From Chloroflexota bacterium (GTDB lineage Bacteria > Chloroflexota > Limnocylindria > P2-11E): a stretch of 6,586 bases of DNA. Within the stretch, counting starts at the first letter, position 1. Every line of letters starts with the position of its first letter. The stretch spans positions 1-6,586 of the forward strand of contig VBEU01000094.1 in NCBI GenBank assembly GCA_005883775.1. Reading direction: 5' to 3'. The translations under genes were made by a program, and so were the position numbers. The notes under the pieces are model-generated. The model ran no database searches, had not been told where the DNA came from, and saw nothing but the letters and a program-made list of their open reading frames with translations. Positions 5,616 to 6,586 of the stretch are shown piece by piece.

Positions 5616-6586
5616 TCCTGACCATCCCAGAGCGTGCCACTCGTCGGCATATCCAAGCCGAGATGTCGATAGGTCCGCTCGGTCGCCACGCGGCCGCGCG
5701 GCGTGCGCTTGAGGTACCCCTCCTGCAGGAGATAGGGCTCGTACACGTCCTCGATCGTCTCGGAGTCCTCGCTGACCGCCGCAGCGAGCGTCTCGAGGCC
5801 CACGGGCCCGCCGCCGAACTTGTCGGTGATCGCACGAAGGAGGCTGCGGTCGCGGTCGTCGAGACCCGCGTCGTCGACCTCGAGCGCGGCAAGGGCTTCA
5901 CGCGCGACGGGGAGGGTCACCTTGCCGTCGTGGCGGACCTGGGCGTAATCGCGGACGCGTTTCAGCCAGCGATTGGCGATCCGCGGCGTGCCTCGTGCCC
6001 GCACTGCGATCTCGTGCGCGGCCGCGGGCTCGATCTCGACCTTCAGGATGCGCGCGGATCGGCGGACGACCTGCTCGAGCGCCACCGGCTTGAAGAGGTC
6101 GAGGTGGTAGATGGCGCCGAAGCGGTCCCGGAGCGGGGCCGACAGCCTGCCGATGCGCGTCGTCGCGCCGACCAGCGTGAAGCGTGGCAGCGGAAGCCGC
6201 AGGGTGCGTGCACCTGGTCCCTTCCCGAGGATGATGTCGAGATGGAACTCCTCCATCGCCGGGTAGAGAACCTCCTCAACCACGCGCGGGAGACGATGCA
6301 CCTCGTCGATGAACAGCACGGCGCCGTCCTCAAGATTCGTGAGGATCGCTGCGAGATCGCCGGCCCGTTCTATCGCCGGTCCGCTGGTGATCTTTATCGG
6401 AACTCCAAGCTCGTGGGCGATCACGTTCGCGAGCGAGGTCTTCCCCACTCCCGGCGGACCGTAGAGCGCGACATGCTCGAGTGGCTCGTGCCGCGCCTTC
6501 GCTGCCTCGATCACGATGCGCAGCTGACCTTTGACCTTGTCCTGGTTGATGTACTCGTCGTCGGAGAGCCGCTGCGGCCGTAGCGA
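5612..6586 (-). CDS. ruvB: Holliday junction branch migration helicase RuvB (5'-partial)
   Basis: AAA+ motor of the RuvAB complex that drives branch migration of Holliday junctions during recombinational repair. The frame is open to the window edge and begins SLRPQRLSDDEYINQDKVKG, the classic RuvB N-terminal segment. About 10-20 residues are therefore missing, and the GTG at 6514 is internal. Walker A GPPGVGKT is at 6460-6437, and Walker B LFIDEVHRL with VVEEVLYPAMEEF lies near 6319-6256. Sensor I plus the arginine-finger region reads GATTRIGRLSAPLRDRFG, sensor II reads GTPRIANRWLKRVRDYAQV, and the C-terminal winged helix has LQEGYLKRTPRGRVATERTY. All catalytic elements are intact; the 324 residues seen fit a family length near 340. 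ruvA and ruvC would lie beyond the right edge if the usual order holds. It is the first visible gene of the minus-strand unit. Confidence 0.97.
   Translation of the reverse strand, partial: SLRPQRLSDDEYINQDKVKGQLRIVIEAAKARHEPLEHVALYGPPGVGKTSLANVIAHELGVPIKITSGPAIERAGDLAAILTNLEDGAVLFIDEVHRLPRVVEEVLYPAMEEFHLDIILGKGPGARTLRLPLPRFTLVGATTRIGRLSAPLRDRFGAIYHLDLFKPVALEQVVRRSARILKVEIEPAAAHEIAVRARGTPRIANRWLKRVRDYAQVRHDGKVTLPVAREALAALEVDDAGLDDRDRSLLRAITDKFGGGPVGLETLAAAVSEDSETIEDVYEPYLLQEGYLKRTPRGRVATERTYRHLGLDMPTSGTLWDGQE

Noticed and set aside
6512..6514. GTG at 6514 as the start of ruvB
   Set aside because: The conserved SLRP...YINQ segment continues in frame to base 6586, so the true start is outside the window.
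5663..6583. Long plus-strand open frame (306 codons) opposite ruvB
   Set aside because: It is fully antisense to a strongly conserved ruvB and has no recognisable domain.

Overview
The window is a fully packed, GC-rich bacterial chromosome segment with high G/C at third codon positions and frequent GTG starts. It holds eight protein genes and almost no non-coding DNA. The gene families and the Pro/Ser/Thr-rich spacer in the predicted lipoprotein suggest an uncultured Chloroflexota-like or actinobacterial-like lineage. That is an inference from style and gene content, with no rRNA or marker phylogeny behind it. I see no mobile element, CRISPR array, tRNA or rRNA.

Left block, plus strand (1-2953): the 3' part of a PduO-type cob(I)alamin adenosyltransferase gene runs in from the left edge. 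It is joined by an ATGA stop/start overlap to a kinase of the APH(6)/hydroxyurea phosphotransferase family. After a 57-base gap holding a GC-rich hairpin comes a secreted protein with two bacterial Ig-like repeats and a gluzincin-type zinc peptidase domain (HExxH-x18-E).

Right block, minus strand (6586 down to 2950), in transcription order: ruvB (5' end outside the window), a stand-alone degenerate EAL-domain protein, a lipoprotein of the PQQ-type glucose/sorbosone dehydrogenase family, a DUF2905 small membrane protein, and a MIP18/SufT-like Fe-S assembly factor. Spacings run from short overlaps to about 14 bases, so this looks like one transcription unit. The two blocks converge and their stop codons overlap by 4 bases.

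How the genes relate: the ATR/kinase pair looks translationally coupled, with no obvious shared pathway. RuvB and DUF2905 are known neighbours in many bacteria; here an EAL gene and a sugar-dehydrogenase-like lipoprotein sit between them. The most interesting item is the EAL protein. It keeps the EAL, NLS and DD core but has lost a catalytic glutamate and the normal loop 6, so it is probably a c-di-GMP binder or a retired enzyme. No clearly new multi-gene system is evident; most of the window is ordinary housekeeping plus accessory genes.
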